A stretch of DNA of 64,000 nucleotides from Gerris lacustris (Eukaryota; Arthropoda; Insecta; Hemiptera; Gerridae). Positions within the stretch are counted from its first letter, which is position 1; the number at the start of each line of letters is the position of its first letter. The position numbers and the translations under genes were made by a program. The DNA is taken from positions 107,574,514 through 107,638,513 of the forward strand of contig OX578277.1 of assembly GCA_951217055.1 (NCBI GenBank). The letters are read 5' to 3'. The notes under the pieces are model-generated. The model had not been told where the DNA came from. It saw nothing but the letters and a program-made list of their open reading frames with translations, and made no database searches. This document shows positions 34,641 to 46,256 of this stretch, piece after piece.

Positions 34641-34784
34641 GCCGGCTCCATACTCTCGGCGAGACCTCGTGCCAAGGGCTCGCGGAGAGTATATACAAGT
34701 ACAAGAGGTACCCTCCACATCCTCGCCCTTTCGCCGAGGGGTTTAATGAAGACGAGATACCCCCCCCCCCCTCAGACATAATAG
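34641..34784. other. GC-richer segment after the satellite
   Basis: Contains CTCGGCGAGACCTCGTG, GGCTCGCGGAGAGT and CTCGCCCTTTCGCCGAGGGG, suggesting local inverted pairing, then an 11-base C-run. Unclassified. Confidence 0.35.
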
Positions 34785-35140
34785 GTTGTAAAAGCTTAAA
34801 ATAATTGAAGTATAAAATATGAACTAGAATGCGAGGAAGCTATGGGTCACACAAATTGGTAGGCTAATTTATTGTTATATGGAGTAGGATAGGGATTTTA
34901 TGATATTTTATAGAATGGGATGGTAGTTCGTATACACTAATGATTTTATGCTTTTACAACTTGTCAAATTAATTTATTTTTCCCACCGTTTTTTTTTAAA
35001 TTTGTCAGTATTGTTTTGATTTTCTACATGAACTAAAGTATCAATTTATCAAAATTTAAAGACCGCAAAATGCTGACATTAATATGGGACTATCTGCAAC
35101 CTAGTTTCGATAAACTATAAAAGTTTTATAAAAATCAGTT
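34785..35140. repeat. Two family B fragments, opposite orientations
   Basis: 34785-34870 is a reverse B end (GCGAGGAAGCTATGGGTCAC). 34940-35140 is a forward piece (TTTATGCTTTTACAACTTG ... ATATGGGACTATCTGCAACC). Confidence 0.5.
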
Positions 35141-35143
35141 ATA

Positions 35144-35450
<307 letters not shown>

Positions 35451-35817
35451 TTTTTATTTTTTATTTTATTTTATTAATTTTTATTTTTTTTTAATTACTT
35501 GACTGTTAATTTTAGTTTTATTCGATTGAGTATTCATTTGACTTTTTCTTGTTATTCTTTTGCCATCTTGGTTATGTTAAACTTTAAAAGTTTTTTTAAA
35601 ATTAGTTGCCTACCTGTGTTCTTTTTGTTTGTTAGTTTTAATTATTATGTAGTTTGTGCTTAGCTCGATATTTTATGGTTTGTTCTTAGGCACTGATGAT
35701 GGCCTTTAGAAGGCTGAAAGCTGCTTTGGCAATAAAATTTTTTTTTTAACAATTTACGTGGAGAGACTATTTGTGTTATCCTGTATGATGACCTCCATTT
35801 ACGCTCCTAGATCTATC
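35451..35817. other. Unclassified AT-rich sequence
   Basis: 35690-35745 reads CTGATGATGGCC ... AGAAGGCTGAAAGCTGC ... AATAAAATTTTTTTTT, which resembles the poly(A)-like 3' tail of a retroposed sequence. No coding region precedes it. Confidence 0.3.
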
Positions 35818-36350
35818 ATATAACGGGTGGTCCTAAAATTTCGAAATAATTCATGCTAATGCCTTATTGTGGGGCGATGAAAATTCCGGGAGTTCATCCC
35901 AAATTTTAAAAAATTACCAATTTTGGGCGCGAAAATTTGAAGTACGCCAAAACATTAATTTTTTAAAAATTTTGAGTTGGGTATCAAATGAAAGCTGCTG
36001 CAGAATAGGATTCAAATATATATATTTGCTTTTTTAATATTTCATTTTTTATTGGTTTTATAAGTCAAAATATACCCCCAAAAATACCCCCCCTCCCCAA
36101 CCACTATATAACGGGTGGTCCTAAAATGTCGAAATAATTCATGGTCATACCTTATGGTGGAGTGATGGAAATGTTCTGAAAAAATTAATTTATCAATTCG
36201 TTATTAGCGATGAAAAACATTGTGACCCCCCGGGGGATCGAACCCGGGACCCTTGAGATCGAAGCAAAAATCATAATTACATAACAGGCATGCTTTATCA
36301 TCTACAAAACCCTAAGAAGTACTTGGACGCAAGTACTTCCCTGTGATTTT
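35818..36350. repeat. Direct repeat pair and a tRNA-like box B fragment
   Basis: ATATAACGGGTGGTCCTAAA plus TCGAAATAATTCATG occurs at 35818 and 36105, about 287 bases apart. From 36222 the - strand reads GGGTCCCGGGTTCGATCCCC, a strong box B, with a head toward 36310. Probably a SINE inserted in, or next to, the second repeat. Confidence 0.5.
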
Positions 36351-36879
<529 letters not shown>

Positions 36880-36949
36880 TTTATATAGTAATATTTTTAA
36901 TATCAATATTTAACCATCCTTACCATTCAAGTAATGGAAAATCATTTTA

Positions 36950-37685
36950 CCTCCAGCGGGGAGAAAAAGTGAACTTTCCTCCCTAGTTTACAAGGAGGAA
37001 AGTAGCTCATTCCACCCGGTCGGGCTCAACAAGGAGTAATGAGAAAGGAGGGAATCATGAACTCTCATGATTCCCTCCAGTGTTGCCCAAGTGATAAGCA
37101 CAAGTAAATAAGCTTGGTGCTAATACACATTTAATTTATTAACTATTTTTTAATGTCTAAATCTATAATGTCATCTTGACACATAACCTTCACGACGTTT
37201 GTCATGATGACTAATCAGTAAAACAAACTAAAAGTTAAAAGAGAAATCATTATTTCTAAATGTAGATCGACTCATATGGATGATTATACGTTAGTTGTCA
37301 ATACCATTCAATAAACGACTCAGCTACCAGCTGATCTTCCATTTAATTTTAGCATTGAAATTCAAATAATTACTATCTATAATTTAATTTTAACATGATT
37401 AAACTTATCTGGTGAATTATTATTAGTATATATCAATTTTTTTAAATATAAAAATATTTACTTTTTAACATAAAATGCTTTAAAATTTAAATCTTTTCTT
37501 TTTCAATAATTTTTTTCTCCCTTCTGGAGGTAAAATCTTGTACGTACTTCGAGAGTAAAAATCACTTGCACCCTTGCGATAATTTAGTGAACGCTATGGT
37601 TCCCTCGGCTTCGCCTCAGGAACCAACTTCATCGCTCAGGGTGCAATCACTTACTTTCCTCCCTTGGTGCTTAAATAACCATTCC
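36950..37685 (-). repeat. Diverged G-like foldback upstream of gene 4
   Basis: TTTACCTCCAGCGGGGAGAA at the left pairs with CTCCCTTCTGGAGGTAAA near 37517. The right part carries GGTTCCCTCGGCTTCGCCTC, the reverse of the GAGGCGAAGCCGAGGGA motif, and ends TTTCCTCCCTTGGTGCTTAA. It ends about 190 bases before the gene 4 initiator. Confidence 0.55.
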
Positions 37686-37869
37686 TTTTTTTTATAATTC
37701 TCTCTCCCTCTCCTTTTCATGCTTTTCATTATTTCTCTTTCATCAATTCTCTCATCTTTCATTGTTTTTCCGGAGCTTAGTTTGATCTCAAGGTAAGTTC
37801 CACACCCCTGTCAAGTTCAAAGTAAGTAATTGTGTCCATCCTTTCAGTTCCTTTATGTACTTCAGGTGT

Positions 37870-37883
37870 TAAGTCAGTTCTTG
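37870..37883 (+). promoter_or_regulatory. Core promoter of gene 4: shared initiator string
   Basis: TAAGTCAGTTCTTG is identical to the gene 3 core. TTTATGTA about 25 bases upstream (37852) may be a weak TATA element. The ATG follows at 37920. Confidence 0.65.
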
Positions 37884-37919
37884 CTTGATTACTGAACTTA
37901 CATCTTCTCCAAATAAATC

Positions 37920-37940
37920 ATGATTTCTCTCAGGGCTCAT
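37920..37940 (+). CDS. Gene 4, first coding exon (MISLRAH)
   Basis: ATG plus six codons, then GTAAGT at 37941, phase 0, the same layout as gene 3 (MASLRTL); three positions, S-L-R, are shared. It is preceded by the conserved initiator string. No intact second exon of this family is found downstream. The only candidate is the damaged exon at 52692-52916, which would make a 14.8 kb intron and lacks the signal-peptide core. So this may be a dead or half-lost gene, or its second exon may lie beyond the window. Confidence 0.6.
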
Positions 37941-38194
37941 GTAAGTTTTAAAATGTTATATTTTTAATTAATACTAATAAATACACTACAAATATTAGCA
38001 TTTATGAGTATTAAAAAAAATCGCAAAATATGTATTCATAAATAACTAACTATAGTCATCATATTAAATATTATCATTTGACCAATATTTATACTTTTTT
38101 CTAACTAAAAGATTTAATTATATTTTTCTCAATTTTGCATCTGAGCTTGCCGATGGTAACAGAAGTTGTGATCGTCCTGAAGAATAACTTTTTA
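37941..38194. other. Sequence after the gene 4 donor
   Basis: AT-rich. A short reverse family B end lies at about 38140-38185 (GAGCTTGCCGATGGTAAC ... CGTCCTGAAGAATAAC). Confidence 0.4.
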
Positions 38195-39205
38195 CTACGT
38201 TTTTATTAGTTTGCTTTCTTGTTTGTTTGTTTGTTCAGTAAAAATCTTGCAATCGATTTTAACTAACTTCCCGAGTAGCTAGACATTTGAAACTTTTAGA
38301 ATAGCTCAGAACACGAAGACAATGCATTATTTAATACTTTTAGACATATTTCAGGAGAATTTTATTCGTTTTCAGCAAACTTTGCTGTATGGAAAGTTAG
38401 TTCAGAAAAAATCCGCAAGTTTTTACTTTCTCATATAAAGAGAAAGTATTGTGATGGCGCGAAAATTCGATTTTGAGATTTTGATGGATTTACACGTTTT
38501 GAGGTCCCCTGAGTCCAAAAAAGTGGTTTTTAAAAAATGTCTGTCCGTCGTCTGTCGTCTGTCGTCTGTCGTCTGTCGTCTGTCGTCTGTCGTCTGTCTG
38601 TGCAGACGCCTGGAGCCTAAACTACTGGACCGATTTTGACGAAATTTGGCATACAGGTTCAGAAAAATCATACCCCGAGGCGAAATCGAGAAATGAATTT
38701 TAGCTCCAAATTTGGGGGCGCTACCCCCCAAAAACTCTGAAAAAACGTGAAAAAAAAATATTTCTCGAAAACGGTTCCGACGATTTTGATTAAAAAATTC
38801 TAAAATGTAGTCCATTTAAATACGAAGCCAACGATATAAGCCGTTTTCCCGGGAAAAATCTAGTTCCTGAGAAAAAAGCTTAAAACGCGGACCGAGAGAG
38901 CCCGGGTTCGATTCCCCGCCCGGGAGAAGTTATTTTTATGATAAATTTTAATGAAATGGTCAATAATAATTAAATGTACATACGAAAACTAATAAATGGA
39001 AAACACTCGGCTAAGTAATTATGAACTCGTATATGAGAAAGTTTGTCTGAGTTGTGTCGGACCGATTTTTTTAATTTGTTTTGACATGACCCATATTTAA
39101 GATTTTCATTTTGACGGGTTTCAAATTTAGGATTTTTTATTTTAGTCAATAGAAAATTTAAAAGCGTAGTATATAAAAAGTTCTTTTTATCTTGTAATTA
39201 TTTAC
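38195..39205 (+). repeat. Repeat family C copy, split by a family A insertion
   Basis: The left part (38195-38424, GCTTTCTTGTTTGTTTG ... GGAAAGTTAGTTCAG ... CCGCAAG) and right part (about 39076-39205, AATTTGTTTTGACATGACCC ... GTAGTATATAAAAAGTTC) read as one C element once the A copy is removed. The C copies at 22302-23000 (reverse) and 39205-39556 show the uninterrupted order. Confidence 0.75.
38425..39075 (+). mobile_element. Repeat family A, best bounded copy, inserted in C
   Basis: About 650 bases, from ACTTTCTCATATAAAGAGAA (itself a palindromic tip) to GTTGTGTCGGACCGA. Internal landmarks: ATGGATTTACACGTTTTGAG, a GTCTGTC(n) stretch, AATTTGGCATACAGGTTCAG, AATTTGGGGGCGCTACCCCC, and the box-B-like GGGTTCGATTCCCCGCC at about 38904. 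Frames on both strands look protein-like (ESKKVVFKKCLSV on +), but copies share no intact ORF. Whether box B is used for RNA polymerase III transcription is unknown. Confidence 0.75.
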
Positions 39206-39556
39206 TACGTTTTTATTAGCTTGCTTTCTTGTTTGTTTGTTTGTTTGTCCAGTACAAAATCTTGCAATCGACTTTTAACTAACTTCCCGAGTAACTAGAC
39301 ATTTGAAAATTTGAGAATAGCTCAGAACACGATGGCAATGCATTATTTTAATACTTTTAGACCTATTTCATGAGAATTTAATTCGTTTTCAGCAAATTTT
39401 GCTTTATGGAAAGTTAGTTCGGAAAAAATCAGCAATATTTTTTTTTTTTTTTTTTTTTTACATGTCCCATATTTACGATCTTCATTTGGACTGGTTTCGT
39501 ATATATGATTTATGACAGAAAATTAAAAACGTAGTATGTAAAAAGTTCTTTTTATC
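39205..39556 (+). repeat. Repeat family C, uninterrupted copy
   Basis: About 350 bases, directly after and in tandem with the previous C copy. Runs from TATTAGCTTGCTTTCTTG to AAGTTCTTTTTATCTTGTAA. An 18-base-plus T-run (about 39440-39459) marks the site where A inserted in the neighbour. Confidence 0.7.
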
Positions 39557-39559
39557 TTG

Positions 39560-39810
39560 TAATTATTAACTCTTGGATTTCAAAAATTGTAAGACAGAAA
39601 TCCATTTCAGACATCAAGGAACTTTTGGGTTCTTTGTCTGTCTGTCGCTTAAGTTTTGCTAACCAAAACATCTTAAAAACTATTTGTCTAAGTTTAATGA
39701 GTATTAGAAGGTAGTTTATAATAATTAACCTATTGTTGATAACACATAAGTTTCAACCATCTGTTGAAAATTATGTTAAAATTTGTTTCTTTTCCGCGCT
39801 GTTTCATTAT
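39560..39810 (-). repeat. Repeat family B fragment, reverse
   Basis: Carries AGAAATCCATTTCAGACATC, GTCTGTCTGTCGCTTAAG, ACATCTTAAAAACTATTTG and ACACATAAGTTTCAACC. Confidence 0.6.
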
Positions 39811-39844
39811 TTTATATTTAATTATAATTATATTATAATATTAT

Positions 39845-40310
39845 ATTTAATTATTATTTAACAATTTATAAAAAATGTATCATAAAAATAACTTTACTTC
39901 GGCGGGGAATCGTCCGGCCTATCTCTATCCCCGTTTAAAGCTATTTTCTCAGGAACTAGATTTTTCCCGGGGAAAACGGCTTATATCGTTAGATTCGTAT
40001 TTCAACGGACTACATTCACTTTTCGTGAAATAATTTATTTATCAGGTATTTTCAGAGTTTTGGGGTGGCAGCGCCACCTAATTTGGAGCTAAGTTTAATT
40101 TCTTGATCTCGCCTAAGGGACAGGATATTTCTGATCATGTATGCCGAATTTCGTCAAAATCGGCTGAGTAGTTTTGACTCCACGCCTCTACACAGATAGA
40201 AGGGCATTTTTTAAAAACCTCTTTTTTGGACTCAGGGGACCTCAAAATGTAAATTAATCAAAAAATTAAAAAAATAAATTTACCATCACAACCCTTATAT
40301 GAGAAAGTAA
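39845..40310 (-). repeat. Repeat family A copy, reverse
   Basis: From the AACTTTACTTCGGCGGGGAA box B region through CTTATATCGTTAGATTCG and GGCAGCGCCACCTAATTTGG to ACCCTTATATGAGAAAGTAA. It is followed immediately by a 15-base G-run (40311-40325). Confidence 0.7.
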
Positions 40311-40325
40311 GGGGGGGGGGGGGGG

Positions 40326-40640
40326 AATTAAATACGTTTATCGCCCTCCACTTGTAAACATTCCTATCCTGAGCGGCCGGTAAAGTTTCATTTTACAGCC
40401 CAGGGGCCTGTAAAACTGCATGCTTTTTCTTTACAGGGCGAGTAGTAGTTCGAGAAGCGGCCGCTTCCTGGCCGGGCCGCGGCGAGCAAGAAGCGCTAGT
40501 AGTTCTCAGCGTCAGCTGTTCAATTTGTTTCACACTTATTGTTTTTGAAGATTACGGCAAAATAGTTAACGTGTTTTGTAATTAGTTTACATGTGTTGGG
40601 CGATAAAATAGTGTACGCACTACGAGCAGTAAGTGCTCTT
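40326..40640. other. Small GC-rich island
   Basis: Contains GCGGCCGCTTCC, GGCCGGGCCGCGGCGAGC and pairs such as TTTTACAGCCC / GGGCCTGTAAAA, with many CpGs, in a strongly AT-rich setting. No ORF. It may be part of an inverted-repeat element whose ends I could not fix, or a CpG-rich regulatory patch. Confidence 0.4.
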
Positions 40641-41502
40641 ATTCGTATTCTTCTCAGCAAACCCCTTTCATTTGATACCCATATCATGGGCGTACTTAAA
40701 AATAACTAGTCAGCCATCTTGGGCTGCCCACCATATTGGATTTAGAATGACGTCACTTAGCATGCATTGTCATCCAAACTAAACGTGTATGCGAAATTTC
40801 AATTCAATCGGTTGGCGATAACTGCTTTAAAATTCAGTTGCAAGATTTGACCCGAACATGCATACATACATACATACGTACATTGCAAGTTAAATAAAAG
40901 CTTTTAAAATAGGAAGCTTGTGACACTCTAATTGGCAGAGTATTTTATTTTTAAAAAATACCTTTTTCCACATTACCCCTCTAACACTAGATTGAGAGAC
41001 AGAGACGGGAAAATACAATGAAGCAGAAAAAGTAGAAACAAAATATTCCCATTTTAGAATACATTAAAGTAAATCTGATATCTAGAAATAATATATATAA
41101 AGAATACGCCAGGCGACTCAACTCGACCGAAGATATATATATATGTATATGTACATTTACATTGAGCTTTTGTATATATATAATATAATACACACATAAT
41201 AAAGAGAGCGAGAGATCGAGAAAGAGAGAGTATATCTAAAGAGAGATGAAAATTAAATATTTAATTTTATAAAACGAGGAACTGCTGTAGTACGAGATAA
41301 CAATGCATAATTAGGGAGAGAAAGAATAAATATACCGGCACCCCTTATCACTTATTCCCCTAATGATAAGAAAAACACAACCTAATTTACAGAGTAATAA
41401 AATAAAAATATAGCCAATTTTAGTTTAAAATAAAGAACAGATTATTATCAATCTAACGAAGGAGTAAAAAAGAAATAGCAGAATTTGAAATAATATAATT
41501 TT
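40641..41502. other. Unclassified sequence with short repeats
   Basis: 40660-40900 reads like an old interspersed repeat (TTCATTTGATACCC, ATACATACATACATACGTAC). 41200-41255 is GA-rich. No gene was found. Confidence 0.4.
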
Positions 41503-42030
41503 TTACTTTCTCGTGTAAAGAGAAAGTATTGTGATATCGGGACAATTCGATTTTAATATTTTGATGGATTTACATGTTTTGGGCTCCCCTGAGTCCAAAA
41601 AACTGGTTTTTAAAGAATGACTGTCTGTCGTCTGTCATCTGTCGACTATGCAGACAGGTGGAGCTTAAACTACTGTGTCGATTTTGATAAAATTTGGCAT
41701 ACATATTGAGAAAAATCATTCTTCAAGTTGAAATCGAGATATAAATTCTTGCTTTACATTTTGGGGCGTTAACTCCAAAAATCTATTTTAAAAAAAAGGT
41801 GGAAACAATTATGCCTCAAAAATAGTTCTGATGATGTTGATATTAAATTTTTAAAATATAGTCCATTTAAATACCAATCTAAAGATATTAATACGTGTTC
41901 CCCGAAAAATCAGGGGGAGAGGCCGGGTTCGATTCCCTGCCAAGGAGAAGTTATTTTTATGATAAATTATGATGTAATGTTTAATATTAATTTAATATAC
42001 CTACGAAAAATAATAAATGCAAATTAAATG
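41503..42030 (+). repeat. Repeat family A copy
   Basis: Opens ACTTTCTCGTGTAAAGAGAA, contains TGGATTTACATGTTTTGGG and the box-B-like GGGTTCGATTCCCTGCC (about 41925-41941). Truncated at the far end. Confidence 0.7.
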
Positions 42031-42084
42031 GGCTTCTTTAGGCAATTTTTTTTTATTTAATAAATTGGTTGTTCATACATTTTA

Positions 42085-42270
42085 TTTACATAAAACTTGT
42101 CACTCTACTTACATAAAACTTGTCACTTTACATATTATATAAAACTTGTCACTCTACTTACATAAAACTTGTCACTCTACTTACATAAAACTTGTCACTC
42201 TACTTACATAAAACTTGTCACTTTACATATTATATAATACTTGTCACTTTACATATTATTAATAAAACTT
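42085..42270. repeat. ~23-bp minisatellite, about 8 units
   Basis: The unit is ATAAAACTTGTCACTCTACTTAC, alternating with a longer form ending TTTACATATTAT. Confidence 0.85.
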
Positions 42271-42337
42271 GTTGAAATTATAAAAAAAACTTAGAGACTT
42301 GAGATCCTTGTTTAACTGTCAGAGGGTGACTTCCCTT

Positions 42338-42726
42338 AGGGGGGGTGACACACTTCGCCACCCAGGTAGCGCCACCTGGATGGCGCTACCCGGTCGTCTA
42401 TGAGAATAGACGGAACCTGTCACACGAGGTGGCGCCACCTGCCGGGTGGCACTATACGGTCGACCGTCCGACGGTCTAGCCACCACCCACAGGTGGCGCC
42501 ACCCGGTCAACCCATTGTTTTCAATTGAGCCTGTCACACGTCGCCACCCAAGTCACGCCACTCAGCCCCTACTCCTTTAATCAAATATAGGGGAAATCAA
42601 ATCTGGGGCTGACTGCATCCCTCATATAAGTGGGTGGCGCAAGTCAGGTGGCGGGAGCAAGTGGCATCCACCAGGTGGGCGCCACCCAGGCGGCGCTACC
42701 CAGGTGGCGAAGTGTGTCACTACCCT
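42338..42726. mobile_element. GC-rich inverted-repeat element built of GGTGGCGCC palindromes
   Basis: The ends are inverted: left GTGACACACTTCGCCACC, right GGTGGCGAAGTGTGTCAC, with outer AGGG / CCCT. The interior has repeated CAGGTGGCGCCACC and GGCGCTACC motifs with many short dyads. Non-coding; a 72-codon reverse frame is incidental. No target duplication was recognised. Confidence 0.75.
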
Positions 42727-43271
42727 GAGTAGGTTGACCCACCGTACCGTAAAAACGGGATTGTCCCATTTTTTCACAAATATATATCCCAAAAAAGTCT
42801 CCCGGGACGTCTAAATGTCCCGTATATACGTTACGTACTAAAAACCATTCTGTTTGAGCATATTTTTCAAGAATTTTTAAAGATATATATACACATAATA
42901 TGTAGTAAGTCTTTGCAATTCCTGCCCATAATACTTAATGAATATTTTTACTCATGAACATTCAGTGGAGAGACGAACGAAACAGAATGGGAGTGGAGAC
43001 CCTGTTTACAATTCTTCAAGTACTATAAAATTTCATAATGGACTGTTGAAACATTTACAACTTTGTATTAGAAAAGAAGTAAGTTTTAAAGAAGCCTGGG
43101 GCAACAGCCAAGTACAGATGAACTTCAAACTGATAAAAAATCAGAAGAGATTTTCTGTAGAATGCCGCCCGAGCCAGGACACTACATCCGGTTCTGTTTT
43201 GGTTTTGGTAGGAATTATCAAAAATCTTTAATTAAACCTATGTTCAATGCTATCTTTTATTTGATAAATAA
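42727..43271. other. Unclassified sequence
   Basis: An open frame at 42938-43231 (97 codons) contains no recognised motif. Its composition is near that of intergenic DNA, so I do not call a gene. Confidence 0.35.
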
Positions 43272-43852
43272 TAATAGTACATTACGCGTCGAGTGTGGAA
43301 AGTAGTATTTTGCATGCGAGTGTGGAGTTTGCACCCGAGCGAAAGCGAGGGTAGTAAAACCACACGAGCAATACAAAATGCCGTTTTCGCACGAGTTGCG
43401 TACTGTACTTTATCTACGATTGTTAGATTTAAATAATAAATACAGAAAAAAATAAACTTGCTGTATGTAAGTTCGTATCTCTTCTCTTGATAAAGATGGC
43501 ATAAATTCTTGAGTTGTATTTTTTGCCGAATTAATTATTTCTGGAGGAATATTATTCTCCACATTTTCGTCAAAGTCACTTGGTTCACTTATTGTTTTTC
43601 ACTAAAAACTCGATATAAACCGTTACTTTAATAAAAGAACAGCAAATTAGTTTTGTTAAATGTAAACAAACTCGCTAATCGTGCGTAAAGCTGAAGAATT
43701 CCTCTTCTTTACCGCCCTAGGGTGGTAAAGAAGAGGAATTCTTCAGAACTATGAGACACGCATGCGCAATGAATACAAGTATGTAAAGAATCACTTTCTA
43801 CGCATCTAAACAGAGATACAATGTTTATATTTCTTATCAATCGTAGATAAAA
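43272..43852 (-). mobile_element. E element, copy 2
   Basis: Reverse orientation. It carries the outer ACATTACGCGTCGAGTG end, a GCATGCGAGTGTGG ... CCACACGAGCAAT stem, the inner inverted ends and the hairpin at 43692-43744 with tip GCCCTAGGGT. The ORF start is ATA instead of ATG and the frame is shifted near AGAGAAGAGATAC, so this copy is non-coding. Confidence 0.75.
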
Positions 43853-44091
43853 ACTATTTATAACTAACTATACTAGTACTTTTTACTGACGTATGCCCTT
43901 TTGCATTTATTATTTAAAATAATAATTTATAAATAACAGGCTTTTATAATAGCGGACAACCCTTAGCTTCTGTTAGTCCGTCCCCGGAACCTCCTCCCCC
44001 CCTACCCTGGGGGTATTCTATACCCAGGACCCCCCAGATTAGGTCCCGAACGTGATGTGACCCTTTTTTTTCAGTTGACGATTTGGTCAGC
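43853..44091. other. Unclassified sequence
   Basis: Short GC-richer part (43950-44050), including CCCCTACCCTGGGGGTATT, with no second copy seen. Confidence 0.3.
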
Positions 44092-44497
44092 CTAAAGCCC
44101 CGTTTCCATTCTAACAAGTTGCAGGCACATGTCCCGCAACAGCATATGTTGCGGGACAAGTGCAATTGGAAACAGTTTCGCAACAATTCAGTAACACAAC
44201 ACTGAAAATACCTCAACCACAAACAAGAGAGCACGTGTAGGTAGAGGGAGCAAGGTTTAGTTATGGTTTGGACACCGAGTATAGACTGCACCGCGCGTGC
44301 ACCTTTCCCCGGGATATGTTGCAAAGTGTTTCCATTGCCCGTGGCACAAGTTGTGTTCCACAGTCGCTTGGCACATTTTTGTCCCCGGCACATGTCCCGC
44401 AACATGTTGCACACTGTTTCCATTTCAACAAAATCCTGCAACTTGTACCAGCAACATGTTGCGGCACAAATTTGTTGAAATGGAAACGGGGCTTTAG
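44092..44497. mobile_element. 406-bp inverted-repeat element (MITE-like)
   Basis: The ends are CTAAAGCCCCGTTTCCATT and its complement AATGGAAACGGGGCTTTAG. The interior is dense in CAACATGTTGC-type dyads and in GCAACA/TGTTGC words on both strands. Several overlapping open frames in both directions are symmetry artefacts. The target duplication is unclear. Confidence 0.75.
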
Positions 44498-44984
44498 AGT
44501 GACAGTTAAGGGAAGTCTCTGATAGTCAAACAGGGTAGAATTAAAGTTAGTTGCTGCCAGTTTCGTGCCCCAACCCCTATTTTTTTTTTTTTTAATAAAT
44601 CCACAAAAAATCACGTCTTATACTGGATAACAAAATCAACCCATGTGTTAAATAACCTATAGAAACTTCATGCTTACTAAAAAGTACATAACTGGCAACT
44701 TTATTGTTGCAGTAGTGTGAAAATTGAGTTATTTTGACAAAGACTCTCGCTGTTATCTATTTGATGTTTCGCAGTAATGTTTTGACACTATCTATTTGAC
44801 TTGAAACGACTTTATCTCATTTTAAATCTGTTTTATTATTATTATTTGATGAATTATGGTTAAAATTTTTCACACATTTTATGTTAAAATAAAAATTAAA
44901 TTCAAATTTTCTATTAATAAATTAATAAATGATATATTTAAATCGGTGGAAGAAGTTCTAAGGTAAATCAATTTAACGTTAAAT
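44498..44984. other. Unclassified AT-rich sequence
   Basis: Nothing recognised. Confidence 0.3.
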
Positions 44985-45530
44985 TAGACAATCGGTCCGA
45001 GACAACTCAGACAAACTTGCTCACAGCCGAGTTCATAAATACTTAGCCCCGTGTTTTCCCTTTATTAGTGTTCGTAGATACATTTAATTATTACTGAAAA
45101 TTTGATAAAATTTATTAATAAAAATAACTTCTCATCGGCGGAGAATCGAACCTGGCCTCTCTCCGTCCACGTTTAAAGCTATTTTCTAACGATAATTTTC
45201 TCGGAAAACTTCTAACTCGTTAGATTCTAAATAAGTAATAAGTATTTAAATGGACAACATTTTAGCATTTTTTAAATTAAAATCATTGGAACCTTTTTCG
45301 ATAAATAATTTTTTCACGTTTTTTTCAGAGATTTTGGAGTGTAGTGCCCCAAATGTGGAGCTAAAGTTCATTTCTCGATTTCGAGTCTGCACTGACAGAC
45401 GACAAAAAGACAATTTTAAAAACTACTTTTTGGACTCAGGGAACCTCAAAACGTGTATTTCCATAAAAATCACAAAATAGAATTTTCGTGCTCACAATCA
45501 CAATACTTTCTCTTTACACGAGAAAGTAAA
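44985..45530 (-). repeat. Repeat family A copy, reverse
   Basis: From CAATCGGTCCGAGACAACTC through GGAGAATCGAACCTGGCCTC and AATGTGGAGCTAAAGTTCAT to CAATACTTTCTCTTTACACG. The 45250-45480 frame belongs to it and is not a gene. Confidence 0.7.
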
Positions 45531-45680
45531 AAGGAAGGTGAATTTCACCATTATCGTCTTTTTGTTTTTAAATTTTAATGAAATTAGTCTCTCTGAAATG
45601 TGTCCATTTTTTCGTGCTGCATCTAACCGGAAATCTTCCAGGTTGATTGAATCAATCCTCAATAAAAACACGGAATATCG

Positions 45681-46256
45681 TTTATCTACGATTGATACGA
45701 AATATAAACATTATAACTCTGTTTAGATGCGTAGAAAGTGATTATTTACGTACTTGTATTCATTGCGCATGTGCGTCTCATATTTCTGAAGAATTCCTCT
45801 TCTTTACCATTCTAGCGCGGTAAAGAAAAGGAATTCTTCAGCTTTACGCACGATTAGCGAGTTTGTTTTCATTTAACAAAACTAATTTGCTGTTCTTTTA
45901 TTAAAGTAACTGTTTATATCAAGTTTTTAGTGAAAAACAATGAGTGAATTAAGTGACTGACGAAAATGTAAAGAATAATACTCCTTCAGAAATAATTAAT
46001 TCGGCAAAAAATACAACTCAAGAATGAATGCCATCATTATCAAGAGAGAGATACGAACTTACATACAGCAAGTTTATTTTTTTCTGTATTTATTATTTAA
46101 ATCTAACAATCGTAGATAAAGTACGGTACGCAACTCGTGCGAAAACGGCATTTTGCATTGCTCGTGTGGTTTTACTACCCTCGCTGTCGTTCGGGTGCAA
46201 ACTCCAACTCGCATGCAAAATGCTACTTTCCGCACTCGACGCGTAATGCACTATTC
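45681..46256 (+). mobile_element. E element, copy 3
   Basis: Forward. Starts TTTATCTACGATTG; hairpin 45787-45838 with a damaged tip (ATTCTAGCGC). The ORF begins ATGAGTGAATTAAGTGAC and stops at once (TGA) after loss of bases. A frame restarting at 46028 preserves PSLSRERYELTYSKF. Ends CGACGCGTAATGCACTATT. It faces copy 4, about 520 bases away, in inverted orientation. Confidence 0.75.

Noticed and set aside
38423..38815. 130-codon reverse frame with DRRQTTDDRRQTTD
   Set aside because: It lies in repeat A. The TDR repeats come from the GTCTGTC tandem stretch.
42938..43231. 97-codon open frame
   Set aside because: No signal peptide, motif or splice context; composition like intergenic sequence.
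43944..44614. Several open frames of 66-165 codons in both directions
   Set aside because: They lie in the inverted-repeat element at 44092-44497 and its flanks and share no family motif.
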